Shown: positions 43,131-52,415 of the stretch, piece by piece | How the letters are laid out: each line of letters begins with the position of its first letter | Position numbering within the stretch: position 1 is the first letter of the stretch | DNA from: Micromonospora sp. HM5-17 | GTDB lineage: Bacteria > Actinomycetota > Actinomycetes > Mycobacteriales > Micromonosporaceae | Assembly (NCBI RefSeq): GCF_003762835.1 | Contig: NZ_RJWA01000001.1 | Span: 930,001-994,000 of the forward strand | Reading direction: 5' to 3' | Length of the DNA: 64,000 nucleotides | Program-made: the position numbers and the translations under genes | Notes under the pieces: model-generated | What the model saw: only the letters and a program-made list of their open reading frames with translations | Databases searched by the model: none | Told to the model about the DNA's origin: nothing

Positions 43131-44597
43131 TCAGTGCGCCGGCGGCGGGGTTTCGGCGGCGCTGGCGGCCTGGCTCCGGCCGGGCAGTCCGAGCGCGAGG
43201 ACGGCTCCGGCGGCGACCGTCACCGCCCCGACGGTCACGGCCGGCCTCAGCCCGGCCACGAACGACTCCGGGTCGGTGTACGCGCCACTTCTGGCGAAGA
43301 CCGAGGCGAGGACGGCCACCCCGACCGCCACCCCGAGTTCCCGGATCGTGTTGTTGGTGCCGGAGGCGATGCCCCGGGCCGACACCGGCACGCTGCTCAT
43401 GGTGACGGTGCTGACCGGTGCGAACGTCAGGCCCATGCCGACGCCGGCCAGGACCATGGGCACGACCAGGGTCGGGTAGCCGGTGTCGGCGGCACTGACC
43501 AGCGCCATCCAGCCGAGTGCGACGGCGAGCAGCGCCTGCCCCGTGGCGATCAGGACGCGGCTTCCGACGCGGCCCATCAGCAGCCCGGCGATCGGGGCGA
43601 CCACCATCGGCGCCATGGTCCACGGCATCGTACGGATGCCGGCGGCGAGCGGACTGAGTCCCTGGGCCACCTGGAAGTACTGGGCCAGCAGGAACACCGA
43701 GCCGAAGACGCCGACGGCGAACATGAACGCCACCGCGTTGACCAGGCTGAACGCGCGGGAGCGGAACAGCCCCAGCGCCAGCATCGGGGCGGGCGCACGC
43801 CGCTCCCACCAGAGGAACACGCCCAGCAGACAGAGTCCGGCGGCCAGCGCGCCGACCACCGGCGTCGAGGTCCAGCCGTGGTCCTGGCCGCGGACGATGC
43901 CCCAGATCAGCGCCAGCAGCCCGGTCGTGGAGAGGATCAGGCCGACCGGATCGAGCCGGGCGTCCGGGCCGTGGGACTCGCGCAGGACGGCCGCCGCCAG
44001 CACCACGGCGATCAGTCCGACGGGCACGTTCAGCCAGAAGATCCAGGCCCAGTCGAGTCCGTCGGCGACGGCTCCGCCCACCACCGGGCCGACCGCGACG
44101 CCCAGTCCGCTGATCCCGCCCCAGATGCCGATCGCGGCGTCCCGGAGCCGTTCGGGGACCGCCCCGGCGAGCAGGGTGAGTGACAGCGGCAGTACGGCGG
44201 CTCCGGCCACGCCCTGCACCGCCCGGGCGGCGGTGAGCATCCACGGCTCGGTGGCGAGCGCGCAGGCGGCGGAGGCGGCGGTGAAGAGCGCGATGCCGGC
44301 GAGGAAGACCCGGCGCCGGCCGAGCCGGTCGCCGAGGGCGGAGGCGGTGAGCAGCAGCGCCGCGAACGGCAGCGTGTAGGCGTTGACGAACCACTGCAGG
44401 TCGGCCAGGGACGCGCCGAGGTCGGCCTTGATCACCGGAAGTGCCGTGGTCACCACGAGGTTGTCGAGGGTGACCATGAGCATCGGCACGCCGACCGCGG
44501 CGAGCACGGCGGCCAGCGGACGCGGGGCCGGATCGGCGCGGACGGTCGCGGCCGGCTTGGGAGGCGAGCCGGCCGACACGACGGTGCGTGGGGTCAT
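43131..44597 (-). CDS. MFS multidrug transporter, DHA2 (EmrB/QacA) type
   Basis: This 488-aa drug/proton antiporter of the major facilitator superfamily has 14 predicted membrane helices. It carries motif A (GDRLGRRRVF, about residue 86), motif C-like GLGVAVGPVVGGAVAD (about 155), and the LDNLVVTTALPVIKADL start typical of DHA2 members. It should export lipophilic compounds or antibiotics; the substrate cannot be told. I chose the ATG at residue 79 of a longer ORF because the upstream part is Arg/Ser-rich antisense of RecQ. It is divergent from RecQ with about 74 bases between. Confidence 0.92.
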   Translation of the reverse strand: MTPRTVVSAGSPPKPAATVRADPAPRPLAAVLAAVGVPMLMVTLDNLVVTTALPVIKADLGASLADLQWFVNAYTLPFAALLLTASALGDRLGRRRVFLAGIALFTAASAACALATEPWMLTAARAVQGVAGAAVLPLSLTLLAGAVPERLRDAAIGIWGGISGLGVAVGPVVGGAVADGLDWAWIFWLNVPVGLIAVVLAAAVLRESHGPDARLDPVGLILSTTGLLALIWGIVRGQDHGWTSTPVVGALAAGLCLLGVFLWWERRAPAPMLALGLFRSRAFSLVNAVAFMFAVGVFGSVFLLAQYFQVAQGLSPLAAGIRTMPWTMAPMVVAPIAGLLMGRVGSRVLIATGQALLAVALGWMALVSAADTGYPTLVVPMVLAGVGMGLTFAPVSTVTMSSVPVSARGIASGTNNTIRELGVAVGVAVLASVFARSGAYTDPESFVAGLRPAVTVGAVTVAAGAVLALGLPGRSQAASAAETPPPAH

Positions 44598-44670
44598 GCG
44601 GCGGGTGACGCCCCGCGCGGCGCCCACCGCTCGGCGAGACGGCCGCGCCGGCCGCTGGTAGAAATGCCGG

Positions 44671-46800
44671 ATGGGTGACGACCGGGCAGAGGTGCGGGGG
44701 CGGGCCGAGGCGGTGCTGCGCCGGCTTGCCGGCGAGCGGGCGCGGCTGCGGGACGACCAGTGGCGGGCGATCGAGGCGCTGGTGGTCGAGCGGCGGCGGG
44801 TGCTCTGCGTGCAACGCACCGGCTGGGGCAAGTCCGCGGTCTACTTCGTGGCGACCGCGCTGCTGCGCCAGGCGCGTCCGGGCGGCCGGAGCGCCGGGCC
44901 GACCGTGATCGTCTCGCCGCTGCTGGCGTTGATGCGCAACCAGGTCGAGGCGGCGGCCCGGGCCGGGATCCAGGCCCGCACCATCAACTCGGCGAACCCG
45001 GACGAGTGGGACGAGATCACCGCGGAGATCGCGGCCGGCACGGTCGACGTCCTGCTGATCAGCCCGGAACGGCTGAACAACCCGGACTTCCGGGACGGCG
45101 TGCTGCCCCGCCTGGCGGCCACCACCGGGCTGCTGGTGGTGGACGAGGCGCACTGCGTCTCCGACTGGGGGCACGACTTCCGCCCCGACTACCGCCGGCT
45201 CCGGACCTTCCTGGCCGAGCTGCCCGCCGGTACGCCGGTGCTGGCCACCACCGCCACCGCCAACGCCCGGGTCACCGAGGACGTGGCGGAGCAGCTCGGC
45301 GACGCCCTGGTGCTGCGCGGCCCGCTGGATCGTGAGTCGCTTCGGCTGGCCGTACTCGACCTGCCGAGCCCGGCGCACCGGCTCGGCTGGCTCGCCGATC
45401 ACCTGGACCGGCTGCCCGGCTCGGGAATCATCTACACCCTCACCGTGGCGGCGGCCGGCGAGACCGCCGAGTTCCTGCGAACCCGGGGGTACACCGTCGC
45501 GGCGTACACCGGGCAGTCCGACGACGCGCAGCGGCGCGCCGCCGAGCGGGACCTGTTGGACAACAAGCTCAAGGCACTCGTGGCGACCTCGGCGCTGGGA
45601 ATGGGCTTCGACAAGCCGGACCTGGGTTTCGTGGTGCACCTGGGCGCCCCGCCGTCGCCGATCGCCTACTACCAGCAGGTCGGCCGGGCCGGCCGGGCGG
45701 TCGGGGAGGCCGAGGTGCTGCTGCTGCCCGGCCCCGAGGACGTGGCGGTCTGGCGCTACTTCGCCTCGCTGGCCTTCCCACCCGAGGAGCAGGTCCGCGC
45801 GGTGCTCGCCGCCCTCTCGCCGGACCGTCCGCTCTCCACCCCGGCCCTGGAGCCGATCGTGGACCTGCGCCGCGCCCGGCTGGAACTGATGCTGAAGGTC
45901 CTCGACGTGGACGGCGCGGTCCGGCGGGTTCGGGGCGGCTGGATCGCCACCGGTGAGCCCTGGCACTACGACGCGGCCCGGTTGCGCCGGGTCGCCGAGG
46001 CCCGCGCCGCCGAGCAGCGGGCCATGCTGGAGTACGCCGCGACCGACGGCTGCCGGATGGAGTTCCTGCGCCGCTGCCTGGACGACCCGCAGGCGGCGCC
46101 CTGCGGGCGCTGCGACCGGTGCGTCGGCCCCCGGTTTCCGGTCGAGGTGTCGGCGCCGGGACTCGCGGCGGCACAGGCGTTCCTGGGCCGTCCCGGCGTC
46201 GAGATCACGCCGAAGAAGCTCTGGCCGGCCGGGCTGGAGGCGGTCGGCGTACCGCTGCGGGGCCGGATCGGCCCGGCCGAGCAGGCGTTGCCCGGCCGGG
46301 CGGTCGGGCGTCTGGCCGACCTGGGCTGGGGCGTGCGGTTGCGTGGCCTGGTCGGCCCGGAGGCCGGCGACGCCGAGCTGCCACCCGAGGTGGCGGACGC
46401 GGTCATCGAGGTGCTGAAGGCCTGGGCACACGGCGACGACCCGTGGCCGGCCCGGCCGGTCGGCGTGGTCGCGGTCGGGTCCCGACGGCGGCCGAGGCTG
46501 GTCCGGGGCCTGGCCGAGCGGATCGCCGCGGTGGGCCGCCTTCCGCTGCTCGGCGAGGTGGCCCACCGCGGGTCGGCCGGCGCGGGCCCGCGGGGCAACA
46601 GTGCCCAACGGGTACGCGCGCTGCACGACGCGTTCGTCCTGCCCGAACCGGTGACGGCCGCGCTGGCCGGACTGGCCGGGCCGGTGCTGCTCGTCGACGA
46701 CCTGGTGGACACCGGCTGGACCATGACCATCGTCGCCCGGCTGCTGCGGCAGGCCGGCGCGCCCGCGGTGCTGCCGTTCGCCCTCGCCGTCACCGCCTGA
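44671..46800 (+). CDS. RecQ-family DNA helicase with C-terminal phosphoribosyltransferase domain
   Basis: This 709-aa protein begins with a complete RecQ helicase core: motif I QRTGWGKS (Lys54), DEAHC (about 154), TTATAN (motif III), ALGMGFDKPDLGFVVH and QQVGRAGR (motif VI). A zinc-binding Cys cluster follows (GCRMEFLRRC...CGRCDRC, about 453-475). After the RQC-like region, residues about 560-709 form a PRTase-type fold whose signature is VLLVDDLVDTGWTMT, the PRPP-binding loop of phosphoribosyltransferases. The helicase should unwind DNA during recombination or repair. The role of the PRTase part is unknown. It lies divergent from an MFS pump. Confidence 0.9.
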   Translation: MGDDRAEVRGRAEAVLRRLAGERARLRDDQWRAIEALVVERRRVLCVQRTGWGKSAVYFVATALLRQARPGGRSAGPTVIVSPLLALMRNQVEAAARAGIQARTINSANPDEWDEITAEIAAGTVDVLLISPERLNNPDFRDGVLPRLAATTGLLVVDEAHCVSDWGHDFRPDYRRLRTFLAELPAGTPVLATTATANARVTEDVAEQLGDALVLRGPLDRESLRLAVLDLPSPAHRLGWLADHLDRLPGSGIIYTLTVAAAGETAEFLRTRGYTVAAYTGQSDDAQRRAAERDLLDNKLKALVATSALGMGFDKPDLGFVVHLGAPPSPIAYYQQVGRAGRAVGEAEVLLLPGPEDVAVWRYFASLAFPPEEQVRAVLAALSPDRPLSTPALEPIVDLRRARLELMLKVLDVDGAVRRVRGGWIATGEPWHYDAARLRRVAEARAAEQRAMLEYAATDGCRMEFLRRCLDDPQAAPCGRCDRCVGPRFPVEVSAPGLAAAQAFLGRPGVEITPKKLWPAGLEAVGVPLRGRIGPAEQALPGRAVGRLADLGWGVRLRGLVGPEAGDAELPPEVADAVIEVLKAWAHGDDPWPARPVGVVAVGSRRRPRLVRGLAERIAAVGRLPLLGEVAHRGSAGAGPRGNSAQRVRALHDAFVLPEPVTAALAGLAGPVLLVDDLVDTGWTMTIVARLLRQAGAPAVLPFALAVTA

Positions 46801-46844
46801 CAGCTCTCGGCGGCGCGCACCGGGCCGGCGGGTAGCCTGCGGAC

Positions 46845-47891
46845 ATGACCCAGCAGCAGTCGGTCCGGGACGGGACGCGGCCGGTCGCCGGGCGGCCGGA
46901 GACCGCCGAGCGGTCCGGCCCGCGTCCTGCCGGCGACCGGTCGGAGCGAGCCGATGCGACGGAGGCGGAAGTCTCGGCCGTACCGGACCGGGGTACGGTC
47001 CGGCTGGCGCTGACGATCGCCGGCCTGCTGCTGGCCCTGCTGGGCGGGTTCGCGCTCGGTCGGACGAACGCCGGCCCCGGCACGGCATCCGCGGGTGCCG
47101 CGGGCACCGGCTCGGCCACCGCCGACCACACCCACCCCGCGGGGACGCCATCGCACGCGCACCCGGGCGCCGGCCCGGGCGGCGGCGACGCGGGCGGACT
47201 GACGCTGAGCGCCGCCGGATACACCCTGGTCCCGGCCGGTACGTCGTTCACCGCGGGCCGCCGGGACGACCTCACCTTCCGGATCCAGGGACCGGACCGT
47301 CGGACGGTGACCGGGTTCGCGGTGGTGCACGAGAAGCCGATGCACCTGATCGTCGTCCGTCGGGACCTCACCGGCTACCAGCACCTGCACCCGACGATGA
47401 CGCCGGACGGCACCTGGAGCGTGCCGATCACCCTGCCCGACCCGGGGATCTGGCGGGCGTACGCCGACTTCACCGTGCGCGAGGCCGGTGGCGCCGAGGT
47501 GCCGCTGACGCTCGGGGTCGATCTGGTCGTCGCGGGCGCCTACGTCCCGCGTCCGCTGCCGGCCCCGGCCCGCGAGGCGACGGTCGGCGAGCTCACCGTG
47601 ACGTACGAGGGGACGGGGCAGGTCGGGGCCAGCGCGCCGCTGCTGTTCCGGGTCTTCGCCGGCGGGAACCCGGTCACCGCGATCGAGCCCTACCTCGGGG
47701 CGTACGGGCACCTGGTGGCGGTGCGCGAGGGCGACCTGGCGTACCTGCACGTCCATCCGGAGCCCGAGCTGGTCGATGGGGCGGTGAAGTTCTGGATCAC
47801 CGTGCCGAGCCCCGGGCGCTACCGCCTCTACCTCGATGTTCAGGTCGGCGGGGTGGTGCGTACCGCCGGGTTCACCATGACCGTCGACTGA
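46845..47891 (+). CDS. membrane-anchored His-rich exported protein
   Basis: This 348-aa protein has a hydrophilic N-terminus and one membrane helix (about residues 52-72, LALTIAGLLLALLGGFALG). A His-rich linker follows (ADHTHPAGTPSHAHPG). The extracytoplasmic beta-rich region has further HLHPTMTPDG and HVHPEPE motifs, suggesting metal binding (copper or zinc). The fold looks like two cupredoxin/Ig-like domains; a role as metal-binding or DUF-type exported protein is inference. The ATG is six bases after TAGCCT (46833-46838), consistent with a leaderless mRNA. It is convergent with the methyltransferase gene. Confidence 0.78.
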   Translation: MTQQQSVRDGTRPVAGRPETAERSGPRPAGDRSERADATEAEVSAVPDRGTVRLALTIAGLLLALLGGFALGRTNAGPGTASAGAAGTGSATADHTHPAGTPSHAHPGAGPGGGDAGGLTLSAAGYTLVPAGTSFTAGRRDDLTFRIQGPDRRTVTGFAVVHEKPMHLIVVRRDLTGYQHLHPTMTPDGTWSVPITLPDPGIWRAYADFTVREAGGAEVPLTLGVDLVVAGAYVPRPLPAPAREATVGELTVTYEGTGQVGASAPLLFRVFAGGNPVTAIEPYLGAYGHLVAVREGDLAYLHVHPEPELVDGAVKFWITVPSPGRYRLYLDVQVGGVVRTAGFTMTVD

Positions 47892-47931
47892 GTCGTGGGG
47901 CCGTTCCGTCGACTGATGAGTCGCGGGGCCG
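47881..47931. repeat. imperfect tandem repeat at gene end
   Basis: CCGTCGACTGA(n)GTCGYGGGGCCG occurs at 47881-47903 and, with a three-base insertion, at 47906-47931. The first copy contains the stop codon of the preceding gene. Confidence 0.55.
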
Positions 47932-47982
47932 CTGGGGATCGCCGGGGCCGCCGCGGGCAGGAGGCCCCGGGTCGCGCCGAAC

Positions 47983-49224
47983 TCAGGACCGCGCCGGACC
48001 AGGGGCCGTGAGCAGGGTCTCCAGGCGCGGGGTGACCCGCCACTGGCTGACCAGCCCGGCATAGTCGTCCCGCTGCCGCGCGGTCGGTGCGGCGCCGGTG
48101 CGCCGGGCCCGCAGCAGCAGGTTGCGCGGGGTGTGCTGGGAGTCGACGAACTCCACCACCTCGACCCGGTAGCCGTGCAGCCGGAGCAGGGCGGCCCGCA
48201 GAGCGTCGGTGAGGACGTCCGCGAAGCGCTCGCGCAGGATGCCCTGCCGGACCAGCGGGTCGTACGGCGCCGGTGCCGGGTGGGCCCGCAACTGCGCGGC
48301 GAGGTCGTGGTGGCAGCACGGGGCGGCCAGCACCCATCGGGCACCCCACCACACCGCCCGGGCCAGCGCCTCGTCGGTTGCGGTGTCGCAGGCGTGCAGG
48401 GCCAGCACCAGGTCGGGGGCCGGCTCCACCACCGCGTCGAGGATGGTGCCGGCGACGAAGCGGACCCGGTCGCCGTACCCGAGCTGGTCGGCCAGCGCGG
48501 TGTTGCGGCGCCGCTGGTCCTCACGGACGTCGACGCCGACGAGCTCCACCTCGATTCCGCGCCCGGTCAGGTAGCGGTACGCGGCGAAGGTCAGGTACGC
48601 GTTGCCGCAGCCGAGGTCGACCACGCGCAGCGGGCCGGTCAGCCCGGCCGGGAGGGTGGCGTCCAGGGCGCGGAGGAAGGCGTCGACCTGTCGCCGCTTG
48701 GCGGCGCTGCCACCGATCGTCGCGAAGAGCGGGTCGCCGGGATCGAGAAGGTGCTTCCGGACCCGGTCGTGTCCCGTGGCTGGTCGGGCCGGACGGTCGG
48801 CGGGCGGGTCACCCTCCGCGTCCCCGCCCGGCCCGGCGGCTCGGACGGACGCTTCGGCGCGGTCGGGCTGTGGGCGCCGCGCCGGGGCGCGGTGTAGCTG
48901 AGCCTCGCCGCGCTTGGTCACCCGGAGCTGTACGGTGCTGGTCGCCGTCTCCACGTACCAGTTGCCGAACGGCTCGGCCAACAGGGCGTCCACCGCCGCC
49001 TCCGCCTCGGGACCGAACCGAACGTTGCGGGTGTACGGCCGTGCGCCGTCGTCGGTGACGACCTGGAGCCGGGGGCCGGCCTTGAGCGTCACCGGGCGCA
49101 GCTCGGCGCGGACCACGCTCGGAGTCTGACCCCGGCGGCGCCCGGCGGCAACGGCCCTGGTCAGCCCTGGGTCGAACAGGAGCGCGCGTACTTCGGCGAG
49201 CGCGACGCCGAGATCCTGGGGCAT
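47983..49224 (-). CDS. class I SAM-dependent methyltransferase
   Basis: This 413-aa two-part protein has an N-terminal region (about 1-150) of unknown fold. A C-terminal class I methyltransferase core follows (about 180-345): VVDLGCGNAYLTFAAY (motif I), VGVDVRED (motif II) and LVLALHACDTATD (motif IV-like), plus WVLAAPCCHHDL. The APCCHH pattern resembles the GSTCD/RlmJ-like methyltransferases that act on RNA or protein; the substrate is unproven. I chose the ATG at 49224 because GGAGTGGAG precedes it; a GTG three codons upstream is in frame. It is convergent with the His-rich protein gene. Confidence 0.85.
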   Translation of the reverse strand: MPQDLGVALAEVRALLFDPGLTRAVAAGRRRGQTPSVVRAELRPVTLKAGPRLQVVTDDGARPYTRNVRFGPEAEAAVDALLAEPFGNWYVETATSTVQLRVTKRGEAQLHRAPARRPQPDRAEASVRAAGPGGDAEGDPPADRPARPATGHDRVRKHLLDPGDPLFATIGGSAAKRRQVDAFLRALDATLPAGLTGPLRVVDLGCGNAYLTFAAYRYLTGRGIEVELVGVDVREDQRRRNTALADQLGYGDRVRFVAGTILDAVVEPAPDLVLALHACDTATDEALARAVWWGARWVLAAPCCHHDLAAQLRAHPAPAPYDPLVRQGILRERFADVLTDALRAALLRLHGYRVEVVEFVDSQHTPRNLLLRARRTGAAPTARQRDDYAGLVSQWRVTPRLETLLTAPGPARS

Positions 49225-49344
49225 GTTCTCCACTCCCCGCCGCCGGCGTCTCCCGCCGGTCGGCGCCCGGCCCGTTCCCGTCGGCCGGTCTCCGCGAGCC
49301 GTCGCCGCCAGCGGATGCCGGCGCCGGCTCGGTACGTCGTCTCG

Positions 49345-51051
49345 TCAGTCCTCGGCGGGCGCTTCACCGACGGCGGCCGGGGTGGCCTCGGCCTCGGTGC
49401 CCCCGGCCCCGGAGCGACGGCGGCGTCGCCGTCGACGCCGCGGCTTGGGGTCGGTGCCGGACTCGACCGCCGCGGCGTCGGTGGCGTCGGGCTCGCCGGC
49501 GGTCCCGGCCGTGGCCTCCGGCTCGGTGGTCGGTCCGGCGATCACCTCACCCGCCCGGCGCCGGCGGCGACGCCGCCGTCGCGGCGCCTCGTCGCCGCCA
49601 ACCTCCGACTCAGGAGAGTCCGGTCCGGTCTGGTCGGTCGGTCCGGTGTCGCTGCCGCGCCGGCGCCGGCGGGACCGGCCGGAACCGTCGGCCCGGCCCG
49701 GGCCGCGCCGGCCTCCCGGACCCCGCGACGACCGGCCCCCGAGGTCCTCCTCGGCCTCGGCCGCGAGCCCGGCACGGGTCCGCGCGCTCGACGGCAGCGT
49801 CCCCGGGGCCCCCTCGGGGATGTCCAGGTCGGTGTAGAGGTGGGCGGAGGTGTGGTACGTCTCCGGCGGCTCCGGCATGTCCAGCCCGAGCGTCTTGTCG
49901 ATGATCCGCCACCGGGGCATGTCGTCCCAGTCCACGAACGTCACCGCGACGCCGGTGGCGCCGGCCCGGCCGGTCCGGCCGATCCGGTGGGTGTACGTGT
50001 CCTGGTCTTCCGGGCAGTCGTAGTTGATGACGTGGGTGACGCCGGTGACGTCCAGCCCGCGCGCGGCCACGTCGGTGGCGACCAGAATGTCGATCTTGCC
50101 GGATCGGAACGCCCGCAGGGCGCGTTCCCGGGCACCCTGGCCCAGGTCGCCGTGGACGGCGGCCACCGCGAACCCGCGGAAGTCGAGGTCGTCGGCGACC
50201 CGGTCGGCGGCGCGCTTGGTTCGGGTGAAGATCATCGTGAGGCCACGACCCCGGGCCTGGAGAATCCGGGCGACGATCTCGATCTTGTTCAGCGCGTGCG
50301 TGCGGTAGACCACCTGGCGGGTCTGCGGCGACGGTCCGGTCTCAGCGATGTGCCCGGCGTGGATGGTGACCGGCTGCCGCAGGAACCGCCGCGACAGCGC
50401 CACGATCGGATCGGGCATGGTGGCGGAGAAGAGCATGGTCTGCCGGTTCTCCGGCAGCATCGCCAGGATTTTCTCGACATCGTCCAGGAAGCCCAGGTCG
50501 AGCATCCGGTCCGCCTCGTCGAGCACCAACGCCCGGACCCGGTCCAGCCGGAGCTGCTTCTGCTTGGCCAGGTCCAGCAGCCGGCCGGGCGTGCCGACCA
50601 GGATCTCGACGCCCTTGCGCAGCGCGGCGACCTGTGGCTCGTACGCCACACCGCCGTAGATCGGCAGCACCCGGACACCCCGGGTCTGGCCGGCCGTGGC
50701 GATATCCTTCGCGACCTGCAGGCCCAGCTCCCGCGTCGGTACGACGACGAGCGCCTGGGGCAGCCCGTCCCCGCCCTCGGCCGGGGCGAGGACCCGCTCC
50801 AGCAGCGGAATGCCGAAGCCGAGGGTCTTACCGGTCCCGGTCGGCGCCTGGCCGATCAGGTCCGAACCCCGGAGCGCGATCGGCAGGGCGTACTCCTGGA
50901 TCGCGAAGGCCCGGGTGATGCCGACCGCGGCGAGCGCCGCCACGGTCTCCTCGCGCGCGCCCAGCTCCGCGAAGGTGGGAGCCCCGGGACGTACCAGTGC
51001 GGTAGCTGTCGGCGCCGGGCCGGCCGCGGTGTTGTCGGTGTGATCGCTCAT
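49345..51051 (-). CDS. DEAD-box RNA helicase (RhlE type)
   Basis: This 568-aa ATP-dependent RNA helicase orders the motifs Q (FAIQEYALP), I (APTGTGKT, about 68), Ia (PTRELGLQ), II (DEAD, about 177), III (SATMPD), IV-V (VATDVAARGLD) and VI (HRIGRTGRAG). The C-terminus has a basic disordered tail with three arginine runs ([27 protein letters not shown]), likely for RNA binding. It corresponds to M. tuberculosis Rv3211 (RhlE) by position in the Rv3206c-Rv3211 neighbourhood. The ATG MSDHTDN is favoured over an upstream in-frame start. It should act in mRNA remodelling and ribosome assembly. Confidence 0.93.
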   Translation of the reverse strand: MSDHTDNTAAGPAPTATALVRPGAPTFAELGAREETVAALAAVGITRAFAIQEYALPIALRGSDLIGQAPTGTGKTLGFGIPLLERVLAPAEGGDGLPQALVVVPTRELGLQVAKDIATAGQTRGVRVLPIYGGVAYEPQVAALRKGVEILVGTPGRLLDLAKQKQLRLDRVRALVLDEADRMLDLGFLDDVEKILAMLPENRQTMLFSATMPDPIVALSRRFLRQPVTIHAGHIAETGPSPQTRQVVYRTHALNKIEIVARILQARGRGLTMIFTRTKRAADRVADDLDFRGFAVAAVHGDLGQGARERALRAFRSGKIDILVATDVAARGLDVTGVTHVINYDCPEDQDTYTHRIGRTGRAGATGVAVTFVDWDDMPRWRIIDKTLGLDMPEPPETYHTSAHLYTDLDIPEGAPGTLPSSARTRAGLAAEAEEDLGGRSSRGPGGRRGPGRADGSGRSRRRRRGSDTGPTDQTGPDSPESEVGGDEAPRRRRRRRRRAGEVIAGPTTEPEATAGTAGEPDATDAAAVESGTDPKPRRRRRRRRRSGAGGTEAEATPAAVGEAPAED

Positions 51052-51512
51052 GTGGTTGTGGGGGTGCCCTCTCGTGGTGCGCCCCGTTCGTCCAAAGGGC
51101 GCGATGTCTGCTGTGGCGCGGGCCACACGGTCGACGGCGCTTCGCCGAGGAAGAGACCGGGCCGCACGCGCGCCGCGCGGGGCAGAATCTCCGGGGAACG
51201 TCAGGGACTCCGGCGGGAACCTCGGCGCCCGTGAGCGGGAACCGTCGGGACCCCGTGGAACTCTGCTGTCTGCGGCAACTGAGCCATGCTACCTGAGCCG
51301 GCGAGACGTCGTCGCTACTCTGCGGAGACGCGGTACCCGGGATGGTCGGCTGTGACGGTGGTTACCCTCCGCCGTCTTCGGCCGAGGGCCGGGCGGTCGC
51401 TGGGGGCGCCACCGGCTGGCCGAACCGCCGGATGATCGCCGCGGCCAGGAGGAACGGTCCGGCGCGTCCGGTTCCGGGCACCGAGGAGACCGATGGGCGG
51501 TAACCTGCGGGC
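51052..51512. other. divergent intergenic region, helicase and ferritin-like gene
   Basis: About 460 bases hold the divergent promoters. TAACCT (51501-51506) is a -10-like hexamer six bases before the ferritin-like start. I see no additional gene; open frames are Arg/Gly-rich shadows. Confidence 0.4.
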
Positions 51513-52352
51513 GTGTCCGCCCCCGTGGAACCCGTTCCCGCCGCGTCCGTCGATCCCCCGACCCCGGCCCCGCTCGGTGCCGGTTCACCGGCTCCGGGCA
51601 CCGCCGCTCCGCCGGCCCCGGCTTCACTCGGTGCCGGCTTGCCAGCTCCCGCTCCGGCGAGCGTCGCCCGGTCCGCCGCGGACCCGGACCAGCCGGAGCC
51701 GCCCCCGGCACCCACCCACCAAGCCGTCGTCGACCTGCTCGGCCTGGTCGCGTACGGCGAACTGCTCGCCTTCGAGCGGATGGCCGCCGACGCCCGGCTC
51801 GCGCCCGACCTGACCCGACGGGCGGTGCTGAGCGAGATGGCGGCGGCGGAGATCACCAACTACCGGCGCCTCGCCGACCGCCTGACCGAACTCGGGATCG
51901 CCCCGGAGGAGGCGATGTCGCCGTTCGTGGCCGCGCTGCGGTCGTACCACGACTCGACCGAGCCGAAGGACTGGCTGGAGGCGCTGACCAAGGCGTACGT
52001 CGGTGACGGCATCGCCGACGACTTCTTCCGGGAGATGGCCGCCTTCCTCGGCGAACCCGACCGGCGGCTCGTCCTCGACGTGCTACACAGCTCCCGCTAC
52101 GACGAGTTCGCCGCGGAGGAGATCCGGCGGGCCATCGCCGCCGACCCGAAGGTCGCGAACCGGCTCTCGATGTGGGCTCGGCGGCTGGTCGGGGAGGGAC
52201 TCTCCCAGGCGGTCCGGGTGGCCGGCGAGCGGAGCGCGTTGGCCGCGCTGACCGGGGTCGGCCGCGACGGGCAGTCCGGGGTCCCGGACCTGTTCAAACG
52301 CCTGACCGCCGCCCACACCGCGCGGATGTCGGCGGTGGGGCTGAACAACTGA
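51513..52352 (+). CDS. ferritin-like fold protein
   Basis: This 279-aa protein has an unusually long Ala/Pro-rich low-complexity N-terminus (about residues 1-65). A helical bundle of the ferritin-like/MiaE-type fold follows: VAYGELLAFERMAADA, LSEMAAAEITNYRRLADRL, ALTKAYVGDGIADDFFREMAAFL, FAAEEIRRAIAADPKVANRLSMWARRL. The scattered Glu/His/Asp pairs could bind a diiron centre. It corresponds by order to M. tuberculosis Rv3210c. The GTG is six bases after TAACCT, suggesting a leaderless transcript. The exact function (tRNA-modification enzyme-like or iron-related) is open. Confidence 0.82.
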   Translation: MSAPVEPVPAASVDPPTPAPLGAGSPAPGTAAPPAPASLGAGLPAPAPASVARSAADPDQPEPPPAPTHQAVVDLLGLVAYGELLAFERMAADARLAPDLTRRAVLSEMAAAEITNYRRLADRLTELGIAPEEAMSPFVAALRSYHDSTEPKDWLEALTKAYVGDGIADDFFREMAAFLGEPDRRLVLDVLHSSRYDEFAAEEIRRAIAADPKVANRLSMWARRLVGEGLSQAVRVAGERSALAALTGVGRDGQSGVPDLFKRLTAAHTARMSAVGLNN

Positions 52353-52395
52353 CCGGTCCGGGCGGACGGGTGGGTGCTCCGGTCGCCCGGACCGG
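52353..52395. terminator. bidirectional terminator, 12-bp perfect stem
   Basis: CCGGTCCGGGCG (52353-52364) pairs perfectly with 52384-52395 around a 19-nt loop. It begins right after the ferritin-like stop and lies before the convergent DUF3107 gene. Confidence 0.75.
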
Positions 52396-52415
52396 AGCGG
52401 GTCGACGGAGTCTGG

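Noticed and set aside
43000-47151. The receptor frame (minus strand) stays open far upstream, giving a very large ORF across the MFS and RecQ genes.
   Set aside because: The extension runs through genes with clear domains on other frames. The ATG at 42969 has its own GGAGGTG ribosome binding site.
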